From the NCBI GenBank assembly GCA_037367405.1, contig JAZKJV010000603.1, positions 1,116,001 through 1,180,000 of the forward strand: a stretch of 64,000 nucleotides of DNA, written 5' to 3'. The stretch comes from Ottelia alismoides (Eukaryota > Streptophyta > Magnoliopsida > Alismatales > Hydrocharitaceae). Positions 44,376 through 57,300 of the stretch are shown here, in pieces. Each line of letters opens with the position of its first letter. Position 1 is the first letter of the stretch. The notes under the pieces were generated by a model. The model was given only the letters and a program-made list of their open reading frames with translations, had not been told where the DNA came from and made no database searches. The position numbers were made by a program, and so were the translations under genes.

Positions 44376-46365
44376 TGTAAAACAACACTAAAGCCTTTTC
44401 CACAATTAAGTATGGTCGGCTACATGGATTCTTTGCCTCCATTCAGATCTATCTTGGGTCAATCTCGGGTTTATATCCAAAAAATTAAGATCCCTCTATA
44501 TAGTCTCTTTCCAACACTTTTGGGCTATCCTCGCCCTTTCTTAGCCGGCTCAGCATCCCAAAACTCGCATCTCCTAACGGGTGCATCAGTCGACCTTCTT
44601 CGCAAATGACCAAACCATCTTAAGCGATTTTCTCGCATCTCATCCTCGATCGGAGCTACACCAACTTTCTTTTTGATTGCATCATTCTGAATCTTATCTT
44701 TACGTGTGTGTGTGTATGTGTGTCCACACATCCACCTTAGCATTTTCATTTCTGCCACAGCCATTCTTTGCACATGTCTATGGTTTACAGGCCAAAATTC
44801 ATATCCATAGAGCAAAGCAGGCCTCATGGCTGCTTTGTAAAACTTTCCTATGATTTTTAAAGAAATTTTTCTTATCACAAAGAATAGCAGAGGCACCTCT
44901 CCACTTCAGCCAGCCTGCATTTATTCTATTAGTAACATCTCCATCAATTTCCCATCATGTTGCAAAATAGATCCCAGGTATCTAAAAGAATCTCCTCCAA
45001 ATGTTATCGTCACCAATCTTCACCTCGATTCCTTCACCACTGCTTCCATTAAAGATGCACTTCATATATTCAGTCTTAGCCCTACATATACGAAATTCTT
45101 TAGTCTCTAATGCATGTCTCCATACCTTAAGCTTCTCATTTACCCCATCTCTAGTCGCATCAATCAACACAATATCATCAACAAATAACATACACCAAGG
45201 TATCTCATCCTGAATGTGACTTGTCAACTCATTCATAATCAAAGTAAAAAGAAATGGACTCAAAGTTGAACCTTAATGTAAACCAATGTTGATGTCAAAA
45301 TAGTCAGTCGTCCCAGACTGGATCCTTACACAAGATAAAGCCCTATCATACATATTCTTTATGAGGTTAATATATAAGACATGTACTTGTCTCTTCTCCA
45401 AAACTCTCCACAATATCTCTCATGGGACTAAATCATAAGCCTTCTCCAAATCAATAAAAATCATATGGGGGTTCTTCCTTTTAGCTCTATAAAGCTCCAT
45501 TGTTTAGCTCAGGAAACGGATGGTTTTAATAGTTGAGTGACCTGCCAATAATCCGAATTGATTTTCTTTTACTTTGGAAACTTGCCTCAACCTTCTTTCG
45601 ATTACACATTCCTAAATTTTCATAGTGTGACTCATCAGCTTGATACCTCTGTAATTTAAACAATTTTGAATATCTCCTTTCTCCTTATAGAGAGGTACCA
45701 CAATACTCCTCCAATCTTAAGGCATTTTCTTGCTTCGCCAAATAACATTGAATAGATTCGTAAGCCAAGTCAAAGCACACCCACCTAAAACTCTCCATAC
45801 TTCTACAGGGATGTCATCCGGTCCTACACCTTTTCCAAGTCTCATAAACTTCAAAGTCTCATCTACTTCCTTTCTTTGTATTCGTCTATAGCTTATACGT
45901 ATGATTCAAGTAACTTTCACTACTAGCTAGATCACCCAAAGTGATCTCTCTATTTCCTTCCCCATTGAAAAGTTTATAGAAATACTGCTCCCATCTAGTT
46001 CCTATATCCTTCTGAGTAATAAGCATGTGACCTTCATCATCCTTAATGCATCTCACTTGAGAAAGGTCTTTGGACTTTCTTTCTCTTGCTTTGGTCAACC
46101 TGAATATATCCTTCTGGCCCTCCTTAGAGTCAAAATTTTTGTACAAAACTTCACAAGCTTTTGACTTAGCTTCGCTTACAGCCTTCTTTGCTTCCTTCTT
46201 CGCTATTTTGTAGTTTGACAGTTTCCTTTGTTCTATCCTTAGACATAGCTTTAAAGCATGCTCTTTTAATTTTTAGTTTCTCTTGCACCCCTTCACTCCA
46301 CCACCAATCCTCCTTTTGACCTGGAGTTCCTCCCTTTGACTCGCCTAGCTTCTCTTTTCACCATG
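44376..46365 (-). mobile_element. RTE-type LINE, 5'-truncated
   Basis: A minus-strand non-LTR element inserted in the gypsy internal region. Its 3' tail on the minus strand ends AATTGTGGAAAAGGCTTTAG followed by TGTTGTTTT, the short TTG-rich ending usual for plant RTE. The body encodes RT with FVDDIVL and a C-terminal domain with MLRWMCGHT. The left end lies near 44376; the right end is truncated near 46365. A target duplication was not resolved. Confidence 0.75.
44525..46340 (-). pseudogene. RTE LINE reverse transcriptase
   Basis: From high to low coordinate the minus strand shows FDSKEGQKDIFRLTKARERK, MLITQKDIGTRWEQYFYKLF (46146-45886), VGPDDIPVEVWR, a YRGIKLMSHTMKI block, MIFIDLEKAYDLVP (second catalytic region), GSTLSPFLFTLIMNEL with FVDDIVLID as the catalytic YxDD box (45260-45160), then the C-terminal [14 protein letters not shown] and MLRWMCGHTYTHTRKDKIQN with RENRLRWFGHLRRR (44840-44600). 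Frames shift at least three times and a few stops interrupt. The endonuclease domain is missing. Confidence 0.82.
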
Positions 46366-49300
46366 GAGTGTTTTTGTATATACTTACAAAATTATTTGAA
46401 AAAAGTGGAAAACTATAAGAATTGGAAAACTAGAAAAAGTATGTTAACTAATAAATGATTTTATCCCTAACACTTTCACATCACGCAAAACTTATGTAGT
46501 TCATGATACTTGGTTTATAGTGACACTTAACGCAATGTTAACCATTCTTAGTTGTTAGGGTTCTTAGAAATTTATTACTTAAACTTCCTATTTTCAAAGA
46601 TATACATGATATATTATATATAGAATCTATATTCTCAAAAGAATATGACCAACACTTCATTTGCACGCTTGCATAGACTTTATGATAAGTCATTGTTTCT
46701 CTTGAGGAACTAGGATGAGAGGTTTAAGTTTCGACCTGATTTAATGATGCTCGAGGATGCGACAAGATTGAGGATTGCTTCATGAAATCCAAGTGTCAGT
46801 ATCTTAGTCAGTATAAGAACAAGGTTCTTATATTATCTTGATTTAAACCTAAGTACCAACATGAGTAACATCATAAAAATTATTGATCAGTATGCGTCGA
46901 CTTGGTAAAAGAAGTGGAGCTAGTCAAAAAGAAAGAGAAGAAGAATATATATATATTGAAAAGCAAGCTCATACATTCCAAAGACAAATTTCAAAAGCTT
47001 TAGCGACAGCTCCCAACCTTTTCAAAGTGCCCACTTGGGCCGAATCAATTAGGTCATATGAGTCGAACGAGCATGAAAAAAGGGCTCTACATCATTAGTG
47101 ATACGTTGAAGGTATAAAAGATACTCAAAAGAGACACAACATGGTGTATCCCTGAAAAAAATGCAGATGACTCAACATTCTTGATGGACATACTAATTAA
47201 TAAATAAAAATACAAGTGTGTTCAAAAGGCACTCGAGAGATCTTTGTTCCTATGTGAGGAGAAAAGAAATGGCATAAACCTATAACCTCCATACTTCACC
47301 ATTACATCCCAACCTTTTAAGTCTGACAACAAAAGAGACAGTGGAATGAAGTAGGACTTTATTTATTCCCTAGAGTTGAGTCTGGGGTCTTAAGGAAGAT
47401 CTTTTAAACTGGAACCTCGGGCAAATCTTTGACTCTACACTTGTACATGTAATCCACACAAAATGACATATCACTTATATTTATATGTATACAGATAGTG
47501 ATAATTAGGGAAGTTGAGTTCCTTTTGACTAAGACTTGGTTAAGCTTATAATTTAAGAGCCGTATGAAACTCGTATCATGAACGTAAAGACCTGTACATC
47601 ACATGCACAGTCAACTTATTCATTCTTTATTTGTTCGAGGATGAGCAATAGCATAGAGGGTGATGAATCCCAAATTCATCATCATTATTTGGATTAATTA
47701 TCCATCTATCTTAAACTATTCAATTAATTTAACTGGTAAAATTCATTTAAACATTTAACCTCTTGTAAATAAATAAGAGTAAATATTGCATAAAATTAGG
47801 TATCAAAGATCGGTGTTTATGGTTCCTTTGTTTTATGTGTTTCTTATTATTGAAAATTAAATAAAAATGAGAATAATATTGTATACAATTTATTGAATAT
47901 TATTCATCGTATAAATATGAAACAAATAATAAAAGAATTAAAAAGAACCATTTTTATTTATTAAAAAATACTTGCAAAAATGATAAGTATGTATATATAA
48001 TATATTTTGATTTTGAATTCTATATGAAAATTGTAAATCTTGAACAGATAAAGTATTTTCATGCTGAACAAACATGATTTATTTCATTTATCTTTGTTCT
48101 GATTGGTCTACATGGCACAACCACATCACTCAAAGAGGACCGGCCCTTCACAACATCCGGCCTCCTTCCTAGGCCACCGAATCATTTGATCAGGTGGCTC
48201 TGATCAGACCGTACCCACTCTTTTATGGGCCACTTGATCTTTAGACCAGGCGGCTCAGATCATCCCATTCATGCCCAAAATTGGGTTGTTGGATCTCAAG
48301 ATCCAATGGACGTGGTTCATTGTCAACCTCCAAAGGTTGACTCCCCAAGGTTGTGACCTTTCGCCGGGAAGTCATTTTCTATCGACCACCTCACACGCCC
48401 TCTTCTCACGAGTCTTGTAACTCGGCATAGCCAATTCAACAGTCGTCCACGCATAACCTCCATGGCCACCTTCGCCCTCACGTGAGACAACTGCACGAAG
48501 GTGAAACCTCCTCCTTCAACCACCCATCGCCTGATCAAAAAGCCACCTCTAGCCAACTGCTCCAGTATCCACCTTTATGCGAGGTGCTCCCTAGTCCTCC
48601 TCCTCTAGTGACAGCACGAGGAGGGTTGAGGGGCCAAGACAGAGATGTGTCTCTGGTGTTGATCCATGGCTGATGAGCCACGTATACAACCATGATCGTG
48701 GTTGTCAGAGCTTCCCACAGTGGTTGCGTGGGTCAAGCGAAGACCCGAGGCTCCGTTGAGCCTCAAGCCCAAGCCACCTCCTTCATCTCCGACGTCCTTA
48801 AGTTCTATGCAATCTTCATTATTTGTTTTCTTTCTTTTTCTCTGGATTTATCAAACATCCACAATCACCTTCACGATGTCCCAATCGTACTCCAATGTCC
48901 ATCGTGCAACCCTGATCCACGTCGGACAATATCACCATTTCTCCTTCTCCATAGTTTCATCCACTCTCGTCATCTTCCTCCTCATGTATGGAGGAGGAAC
49001 CCATTTAGGGCTATGTTTCTCCCATCTCGACAGCCTTTCATTTCACTCACAAAACCCCTTGTCTCGCTTCGGTTGTGCTTCTCTAACAACTGCAAGTACC
49101 AAACCCTTCAATGGTCAGAGCTTCGAGGGGATCTCCGTTCTAGAGCTTCGCCTCCAACGAATTGTCATCGATTCGTCGACACTTCTATCCTCAGCCCTTC
49201 TCATAATGTCCTAGCTCTTCGCCGAGGCCTATTCATCGATCTTCACCTGAGGCAAAGGACGAAGGAAGAACAAGTTCGTCGAAGATCTATCCTCGCTGTC

Positions 49301-49435
49301 ATGTCATGGAGGAGTTCAGGCTCCTTCAAGCTACAGATACCGTCCGATCACACTGATCCGACGACCCGGATACGAACCAAGCCTATGCCATGAATCAAGA
49401 GCCTAAGTAGGACCTATTCACTCCACGAAGCCCTC

Positions 49436-52400
49436 TGAAGTCGCCTCGTCTACCCTTGTTAATTCAATCAAATTAACGATCAAATTAAAAGTTAGACTCT
49501 TTGCAGTCAGGTTAACGAGACTTCGTCAAAAACCACTTCAAGTAATAATCAATTAAATGCGAGCGGCGGATTTTTATTTTACTTGGGCAAGCCCAAGGTC
49601 GAACTCAGGGAGGCAGCTGTCTCCTTAGGTGAATTTTAAGTGAATTTTGAGGTCAGATTTTCAGAGGAATCTTTTTGGTCTTTTTTAGAAATTTTTATGC
49701 AATGAAGGAAAAACAATGCAATTTCATGCCAACTTTACAAGTCAAATCAGAAATATAACCAAATGGAGTCCAAAAATTATGAAACATGGCCAGAATATGA
49801 AATGCTATGACCTTGTGTCTACAATTTTTTTGGAATTTTTCGACTCTAAATGAATTTATTATGAATTAAAGATGAATGCAGGATTATTTTTACAAAATTA
49901 ATTTTAATAAATACCAAAACACATTATTTCCGAATATAAAAATTATCCTAAATGGATCTAAGTATGATGAATCCAGGAAAATTAATAAACGTAAAATTCT
50001 ATGTGAATCGGGCCTATTAAAAATCAATTAAGAAAATCATTGTTTGATTTATTCAGGCCTCGTGATGCGTGCAAATGCAATGATTTTTGGGCAAAATGTA
50101 GAGTACTTGATCCTAGTCTAATGTGATTTTATGGTGATTTTTGGAGCAACAAGGAATTTAATATGAATTAAAAGGCACATAGTAAGCAAAATATAGAAAA
50201 TTTCATCAATTTAATATTATTCAATTCCAGATGACTCACAAAAATAAAACACGTGTCACATGAGATAGAGGACAAGTTAAACTACAACATGCAATTTTTA
50301 GAATTTAAAAATGAAGATAAATGGACATCTAATTATGGTGCAAAGACAGGGACCAAATTGCAAATACAGAAAATAAAAGTTTTGATAATAAAACGTGTTG
50401 AGAGGGACTTAAATGCAAAGGGGGTGGATGCAAAATTCCCACAAAGACATACGCTCCTCGCGTGACGCGCCTGGCTGGGACCAATTTGTAATTTCCAAAA
50501 CCTTCAAGGGCCTCTGTGTAATTTACCCAGCCCTCACGTGAGAGACACGTGCGGGGCTAGTCTCGGACGGCGATCAAGGCTAGGGCGGAGGCTCGGATGG
50601 CTCTGGAGATTCGGACTTGGCTTCGGGGTTGGCTTGTGTGCTCCAAGCCTAAAGGTCGGGAAAGCGGCTCGGAGGAGGCTACGTGGCGCGAGATGGACCA
50701 CCAGATCAAGATGATCCGACGACTGTTGATGCTGGATACGTAAGGCATCTGAGGACCGTTAGATCGAGATGGATCTAACGGTGAAGGATGAAGTCGACGT
50801 GGCGTGGTCAGGAGGCGTCAGATCCTTATGAGATCGGACGGTTGATGGCGCTTGATGAAGCGGGCGACGTGGCAGAGTGGTGGTCGTTGGATCCCCCTGA
50901 TCCAACGGAGGCGGGATGCAGGCGACGTGGCGCGATCAGGACCGTCGGATCGAGGCTATCCGACGATAGCTGTCAGTGTTCAGAGAGGCGGCCCAGGAGG
51001 CCATATATACGTAGTCGGGTACTGGGCCGAATCGCATATCCAGTATTCGGTCCATATGCGGTTTGGGCGAGTATGCGACCGAGTAAACCGTAGTTGCGGC
51101 CGCATACTCGGACGTCTTTTGTATAGAGCCCTTTTATACAGGTTTCATCTTTTAGTTGATGGAACCGGTAGCTACTGTTGCTGCAGTAAAAAATAAATAT
51201 TACTAATTATTTATTAGAAAAGATATTTATGTTGTTTGTAAAAAATAATTTTTCATTTTTTATTTAAAATAAATGTTACTAATTGTTTATTATAAAAGAT
51301 GTTTATGTTGTTTGTAAAAATAAATTTTAATTTTTTATTTAAATAGAAGATTTTTATTTAATTTCAATGAATGTCGTTTCATGCATTTGTTTAATTTATA
51401 TTCAATATACTTTTAAATCAAATACATCTTTTATGAAAAATATATCTATGAGTCATTTGCTTTCTTCAGTCAATACTTTTTTCAATTGTTAAGAAATTAT
51501 GTAATAGAAAATTACGTTAAATCCTCCCTAACTAGCTGTCATCTCGTTAATGCTAGATAAAAGGGAATCCGGTTATTTAATCAATTGAAATATATTGATT
51601 CATAATCCAATTTTCATTTAGTTAATTCCTATAGAAACATAGCAAATGTTTCCATGATTTATTATTGTTATATCTCAAATATTTTTTTCTTATATTTTCA
51701 TTCCTATAGTAAGTATGCCAATAAATTTCACTTTTATTTTTTTATGATTCGCTCTTTTATTTAAAATGGTCATTTTTTCAAAAGCTTTCTCTGAAATCAT
51801 GTCGTACTAAAAAGTATATGCATATATTTCATCTATTGTTATTTTTTCAAAACATAAATCCCTAATATTTGAATTCAATTTATTACTTTAATTATTTTTA
51901 AAATAACACAAACTGCATAATCCGCATATAGTTCTGCATATACATCCACATATCCACTTACTCGCTTCAGACCGCCTGACCGAACGAATACCGCATACCG
52001 ACTTTCTGAACCTTGGTAGATGTACGTCTTGTTCCCCCAGTGCCTCCTGCGGCGGACTTGGCGGGGCTCCGGCGATGGGCTCCTTACTCCGCCTCCTTCG
52101 TCAGTGGTCGATGAAGCTCTCCGATAGCTCCTGAGATGCTCGTATTGTTCGTGGAAGTGTCAAGGAGCTATCAAAGGTCAGAGAGGCGGCTGGCATCAAC
52201 CGGAGTCCTGTGGAGGTGAAGCTCGAAGCAGCTCCGGCGTGGGGTCCGGTCAATGAAGATAGGTGTACCTGCAGGGTTATTCTTTGCCAAGAAGCAAGTA
52301 CATCATGTTCGTGGGAGGTGTGCGAGTGTGGTGAGGCCTGAGGCGTGTAGTGGTGACAGCCAGAGGTGGTATTCCGTCGTGACCGGCGGAGCTGTGATCG

Positions 52401-54283
52401 GAGTGAAGTCTGAGGTGTTGTTGGAGGAGATGGACTAGCTCGCGAAGATGGGAGCTCCAAGGCGGAGCTCAAGGGATGGTCAGGCGAGGATGCAAGCGAT
52501 CGGAGCGGAGGAATAAAATCAGAGAAAAACGCGAAGAAAGGAGATGGAGATCGGAGAAGAAGATGGAGGGGTCTACCTGGAGTCAGAAGCTCGGAGAAGA
52601 GCTTCCTGGTCTTCGCTCAAGGGCAGGTAGCGTCCCGAGCTCGAGCAGCTCGTTGGAAGAGCTGCTACACAGCGGAGGTGTGCCGCGGATCTCGCCGGAG
52701 GTAGTCGACCGTCTTCGCTCGATGCCGTGCCCAATCGTTGTCACCGATGAGGAGAGTATTGCTCGGGGGTGCCTCCTGCTATGGCGGATAGGGTCGAAGG
52801 CAGCCGGAGGCGGGGTATTCATAGGAAGGAGATGGAGGTTCAGGCGATCGAGACATGGTGTTCGTGGAGCGAAGAGGAAGGGGATCATGGTGGTTGTGGG
52901 TTCTGGTGAGGATGAGGGATGTTGGGGCTACGTCGTGGTGGTGTCGATGGGCGGAGATGGTGGTTGTAGTGGTGCCAAAAATAGAAAGGGGGAGAAGGTG
53001 GTGCGAGGTGGGCGACGTACGCGAGGAAGTCGGCTGGAGGTGGAAAACAAGCTCTGGACCGTTGGATCTCGTGATCCAACGGCCCAGATTGAGGCGCTAA
53101 GGAGTGGCCTAGATCAGATCGGAGAGGTGTGATCGAAGGGGTAGGGGAGAACACGTGGCGAAAGCAGGTGAGGGCGCTAAACGACGGCCCAGATGTGATC
53201 TGGGGGAGCGATCGAACGACGGTGGAGAGTTGCGGGATGAATGGCCCGGATGGAAACGATCGAAAGGCACATGGTAAGCCACGTGGCGCAAGGTGATGGA
53301 GGCGAAAATGAGTGGCAGTGATAAGATTTGGTCAATGATCCAAGGGTTGGCATTGAGGCGGGGATGGGTGGCTCGGATCTGAAGAAGGGGAGGCCATCGG
53401 GTGGCTGTGGAGTGCGCGACGTGGCGCAATGAGATGAGGGCACTGGTGAGCAGCCCAGATGCGATCTGGGTCTTGATCGGGTGGTCGAGGTTTGAAGCGG
53501 AGTGGATGACTGGGATTTCGAAGGAGAAAGCGCCATCGGATGGTGGAGAAAGATGGGCGCGTGGCGCATTATGAGCGGGCCGCGTGGCGCAACCAGAGGG
53601 CGCCACGTGGCCTGATCTCGGTGGCTGAAAGAAAATGTGAGATAAGGGAGAGAAGATGGTCGAATTTGGAAAAACTCAAAACATGAAAGTTGTAGATCTC
53701 GATGAGATCTACAAGTTTCATGTTGACCAAAAACGGAAATGAGGTCAAATAAAGTACTAAAATACAAGGGTACAAATATACATACATATAGTGTACAATG
53801 GGGTCCAAAACCCAAGTTTTGCATACGAGCTCCGATTTAAATGAAATTGGTCTCATTTTGAAGGTCTCTGAATGTGTATTAATTTAAACGTGAGTAGACC
53901 TAGATCGGAGGTTGTATGAGAGAGAGAGATGTGCATTCTAAGGTCTAAGGTCTCCAACTGGGTTTGGGGTTTTATTGGGTAATTATTCAAATTAGAACTT
54001 TTTGGTATTTTCCTTGTGTTATTTGTCAGTAATATATAAAGTATGGAGTTGATTTTATTGGTTTTGGAGTGAGTATAAAATATATATATAAATAGGTGAA
54101 ATATGGTGAATATTCACAAGTGAATTGGGCTTCTTATTTAATGCAAATGTGAATGCTAAAATGCAGATATTACTTATGCATGCATGAATGCTAATTATGC
54201 AATATAAGTGCAAATATGCATCTAATTACTCGGGAACAAGACTATATTTTCAACTTTAAGAGTGATGAATCACAGATTCATCA
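49436..54283 (-). mobile_element. Giant solo LTR (4.85 kb)
   Basis: CCCTC flanks both ends (49431-49435, 54284-54288). The segment starts TGAAGTCGCC and ends GATTCATCA; on the minus strand it starts TGATGAATCTGTGATTCATC, the palindromic start seen in Athila/Tat-like LTRs. No internal gag/pol and no second terminal repeat occurs within it, so a solo LTR is the simplest reading. The middle is GC-rich (about 50530-51180 and 52020-53640), with repeated ACGTGGCGC words and GATCGGACGG-type phrases. Open frames on both strands exist there but look like LTR sequence. Confidence 0.65.
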
Positions 54284-54370
54284 CCCTCGAGCCATCTGCG
54301 TGGCATGAGCCACCTATGCCGACCAGACCTCATTCCAGGCATAGCAGCACGCGTCATGTGTGTGCTTCCT
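49627..54370 (+). repeat. Tandem duplication, unit 1
   Basis: It begins TAGGTGAATTTTAAGTG (about 49626), contains nearly all of the giant solo LTR, the CCCTC duplication and about 80 bases of the surrounding gypsy LTR, and ends GTGTGTGCTTCC. The following unit repeats it in the same order with a few percent difference by eye. Confidence 0.85.
50981..52008. mobile_element. Candidate TIR element inside the giant LTR (unit 1)
   Basis: CAGAGAGGCGG on the left is mirrored by CCGACTTTCTG on the right. Both subterminal zones repeat words such as CATATGCGG, GCATACTCGG and CCGCATA in mixed orientation, and the centre is extremely AT-rich, unlike the GC-rich LTR around it. No clean target duplication was found, so this could also be a native AT-rich island. 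A TGTATAAAAG box lies at 51131-51140 on the minus strand. Confidence 0.4.
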
Positions 54371-57300
54371 AGGTGAATTTTAAGTGAATTTTGAGGTCAG
54401 ATTTTCAGAGGAATATTTTTGGTCTTTTTAGCAATTTTTATGCAATGAAGAAAACAATGCAATTTCATGCCAACTTTACAAGTCAAATCAGAAAGATAAC
54501 CAAATGGGGTCCAAAAATTATCAAACTTGTCCAGAATATGAAATGCTATGACCCTAAGTGTCTACAATTTTTTTGGAATGTTTTGACTCTAAATGAGTTT
54601 ATTATGAATTAAAGATGAATGCAGGATTATTTTTACGAAATTAATTTTAATAAATACCAAAACACATTATTTCCGAATATAAAAATTATCCTAAATGGAT
54701 CTAAGTATGATGAATCCAGAAAAATTAATAAACGTAAAATTCTATGTGAATTGGACCTATTAAAAATCAATTAAGAAAATCACTGTTTGATTTATTCAGG
54801 CCTCGTGATGCGTGCAAATGCAATGATTTTTGGGCATAATGTAGAGTACTTTATCCTAGGTCTAATGTGATTTTATGGTGATTTTTAGAGCAACAAGGAA
54901 TTTAATATGAATTAAAAGGCACATGGTGAGTAAAATATAGAAAATTTCATCAATTTAATATTATTAAATTCCAGATGACTCACAAAAATAAAACGCGTGT
55001 CACATGAGATAAAGGACAAGTTGAGTTACAACATGCAATTTTTAGAATTTAAAAATGAAGATAAATGGACATCTAATTATGCGTGCAAAGATAGGGACCA
55101 AATTGCAAATACAGAAAATAAAAGTTTTGAAAATAAAACGTGGGACTTAAATGTGGAGGGGGTGGATGCAAAATTCCCACAAAGACATACGCTCCTTGCA
55201 TGACGCGACTGGCAGGGACCAATTTGTAATTTCCAAAACCTTCAAGAGCCTATGTGTAATTTACCCATCCCTCACGTGAGAGACACGTGCGGGGCTAGTC
55301 TCGGACGGCGATCGAGGCTAGGGCGGAGGCTCGGATGGCTCTGGAGATTCGGACTTGGCTTCGGGGTTGGCTTGTGTGCTCCGAACCTAAAGGTCAGGAA
55401 AGCGGCTCGGAGGAGGCTATGTGGCGCGAGATGGACCACCAGATCAAGATGATCCGACGACTGTTGATGCTGGATACGTAAGGCGTCTGAGGACCGTTGG
55501 ATCGAGATGGATCTAACGGTGAAGGATGAAGTCGACGTGGCGTGGTCAGGAGGCGTCAGATCCTTGTGAGATCGGACGATTGATGGCGCTTGATGAAGCA
55601 GGCGACGTGGCAGAGATGTGGCCGTTGGATCCCCCTGATCCAACGGAGGCGGGATGCAGGCGACGTGGCGCGATCAGGACCGTCGGATCGAGGCTATCCG
55701 ACGATAGCTGTCAGTGTTCAGAAAGGCGGCCAGGCGGCCGTATATGCGTAGTCGGGACTTGGGCCGAACCACATATCCAGTATTCGGTCCATATGCGGTT
55801 TGGGCGAGTATGCGGCCGAGTAAACCGCATTTGCGGCCGCATACTCGGTCGCCTTTTGTATAGAGCCCTTTCATACATGCTTCATCATTTAGTTGATGGA
55901 ACTGGTAGCTACTGCTGCTGCAGTAAAAAATAAATGTTACTAATTGTTTATTAGAAAAGATTTTTATGTTGTTTGTAAAAAATGATTTTTCATTTTTTTA
56001 TTTAAAATAAATGTTACTAATTGTTTATTAGAAAAGATTTTCATGTTGTTTGTAAAAAATAAATTCTCATTTTTTATTTAAATAGAAGATTTTTATTTAA
56101 TTTCAATGAATGTCGTTTCATGCATTTGTTTAATTTATATTCAATATACTTTTAAATCAAATACATCTTCTTTTGTGAAAAATATATCTATGAGTCGTTT
56201 GCTTTCTTCAATCAATACTTTTTTCAATTTTTAAGAAATTTTGTAATAGAAAATTACGTTAAATCCCCCCCTAACTAGCTGCCATCTCGTTAATGCTAGA
56301 TAAAAGGGAATACGGTTATTTAATCAATTGAAATATATTGATTCACAATCCAATTTTCATTTAGTTAATTCCTATAGAACAAATGTTTCTATGATTTACT
56401 ATTGTTATATTTCAAATATTTTTTTCTTATATTTTCATTCCTATAGTAAGAATGCCAATAAATTTCACTTTTATTTTTTAATGATTCACTCTTTTATTTA
56501 AAATGGTCATTTTTTAAAAAGCTTTCTCTGAAATCATGTCGTACTAAAAAAAATATGCATATATTTCATCTATTGTTATTTTTTCGAAACATAAATCTCT
56601 AATATTTGAATTCAATTTATTACTTTAATTATTTTTAAATTAAAATAATACAAACCGCATAATCCGCATATACTTCCGCATATCCACTTACTCGCTTCAG
56701 ACCGCCTGACCGAACGAATACCGTATACCGACTTTTCTGAATATTGGTAGCTGTACGTCTTGTTCCCCCGGCCCGCTGCCTCCTGCGGCGGACTTGGCGG
56801 GGCTCCGGCGATGGGCTCCTTGCTCCGCCTCCTTCGTCAGTGGTCGATGAAGCTCGCCGATAGCTCCTGAGATGCTCGGATTGTTCGTGGAAGTGTCAGG
56901 GAGCTACCAAAGGTCAGAGAGGCGGCTAGCATCAACCAGAGTCCTGTGGAGGTGAAGCTCGAAGCAGCTCCGACGTGGGGTCCGGTCAATGAAGATAGGT
57001 ATACCTGCAGGGTTATTCTTTGCCAAGAAGCAAGTACATCGTGTTCGTGGGAGGTGTGCGAGTGTGGTGAGGCCTGAGGCGTGTAGTGGTGACAGCCAGA
57101 GGTGGTATTCCGTCGTGACCGGCGGAGCTGTGATCGGAGTGAAGTCTGAGGTGTTGTTGGAGGAGATGGACTAGCTCGCGAAGATGGGAGCTCCAAGGCG
57201 GAGCTCAAGGGATGGTTAGGCGAGGATGGAAGCGATCGGAGCGACGGAATAAAATCAGAGAAAAACGCGAAGAAAGGAAATGGAGATCGGAGAAGATGAT

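Larger units (their letters stand above)
42152..47660 (+). mobile_element. Internal region of a pol-less gypsy element
   Basis: About 5.5 kb between two related LTRs, including a 2-kb LINE (44376-46365). I find no protease, RT, RNase H or integrase. Weak coding-like frames (43104-43295, 46883-47098) are unassigned. Four hairpin-plus-G-run modules lie at 43725-44070. The region ends ATTTGTTCGAGGATGAGC then AATAGCATAGAGGG directly before the 3' LTR, the usual 3' end text and PPT of Athila/Tat elements. It is probably a deletion derivative mobilised in trans. Confidence 0.6.

Noticed and set aside
52476..53132. 218-codon plus-strand open frame
   Set aside because: It lies in the giant solo LTR and is repeated with changes in unit 2 (57212-57835). 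Arg/Gly/Glu-rich low-complexity residues and overlapping frames argue against a protein.
54263..54290. TGATGAATC..GATTCATCA taken as the start of a new LTR matching 47661
   Set aside because: The sequence after it is gypsy LTR tail preceded by CCCTC, so it is the end of the inserted solo LTR. The likeness is a shared palindromic LTR start on the other strand.
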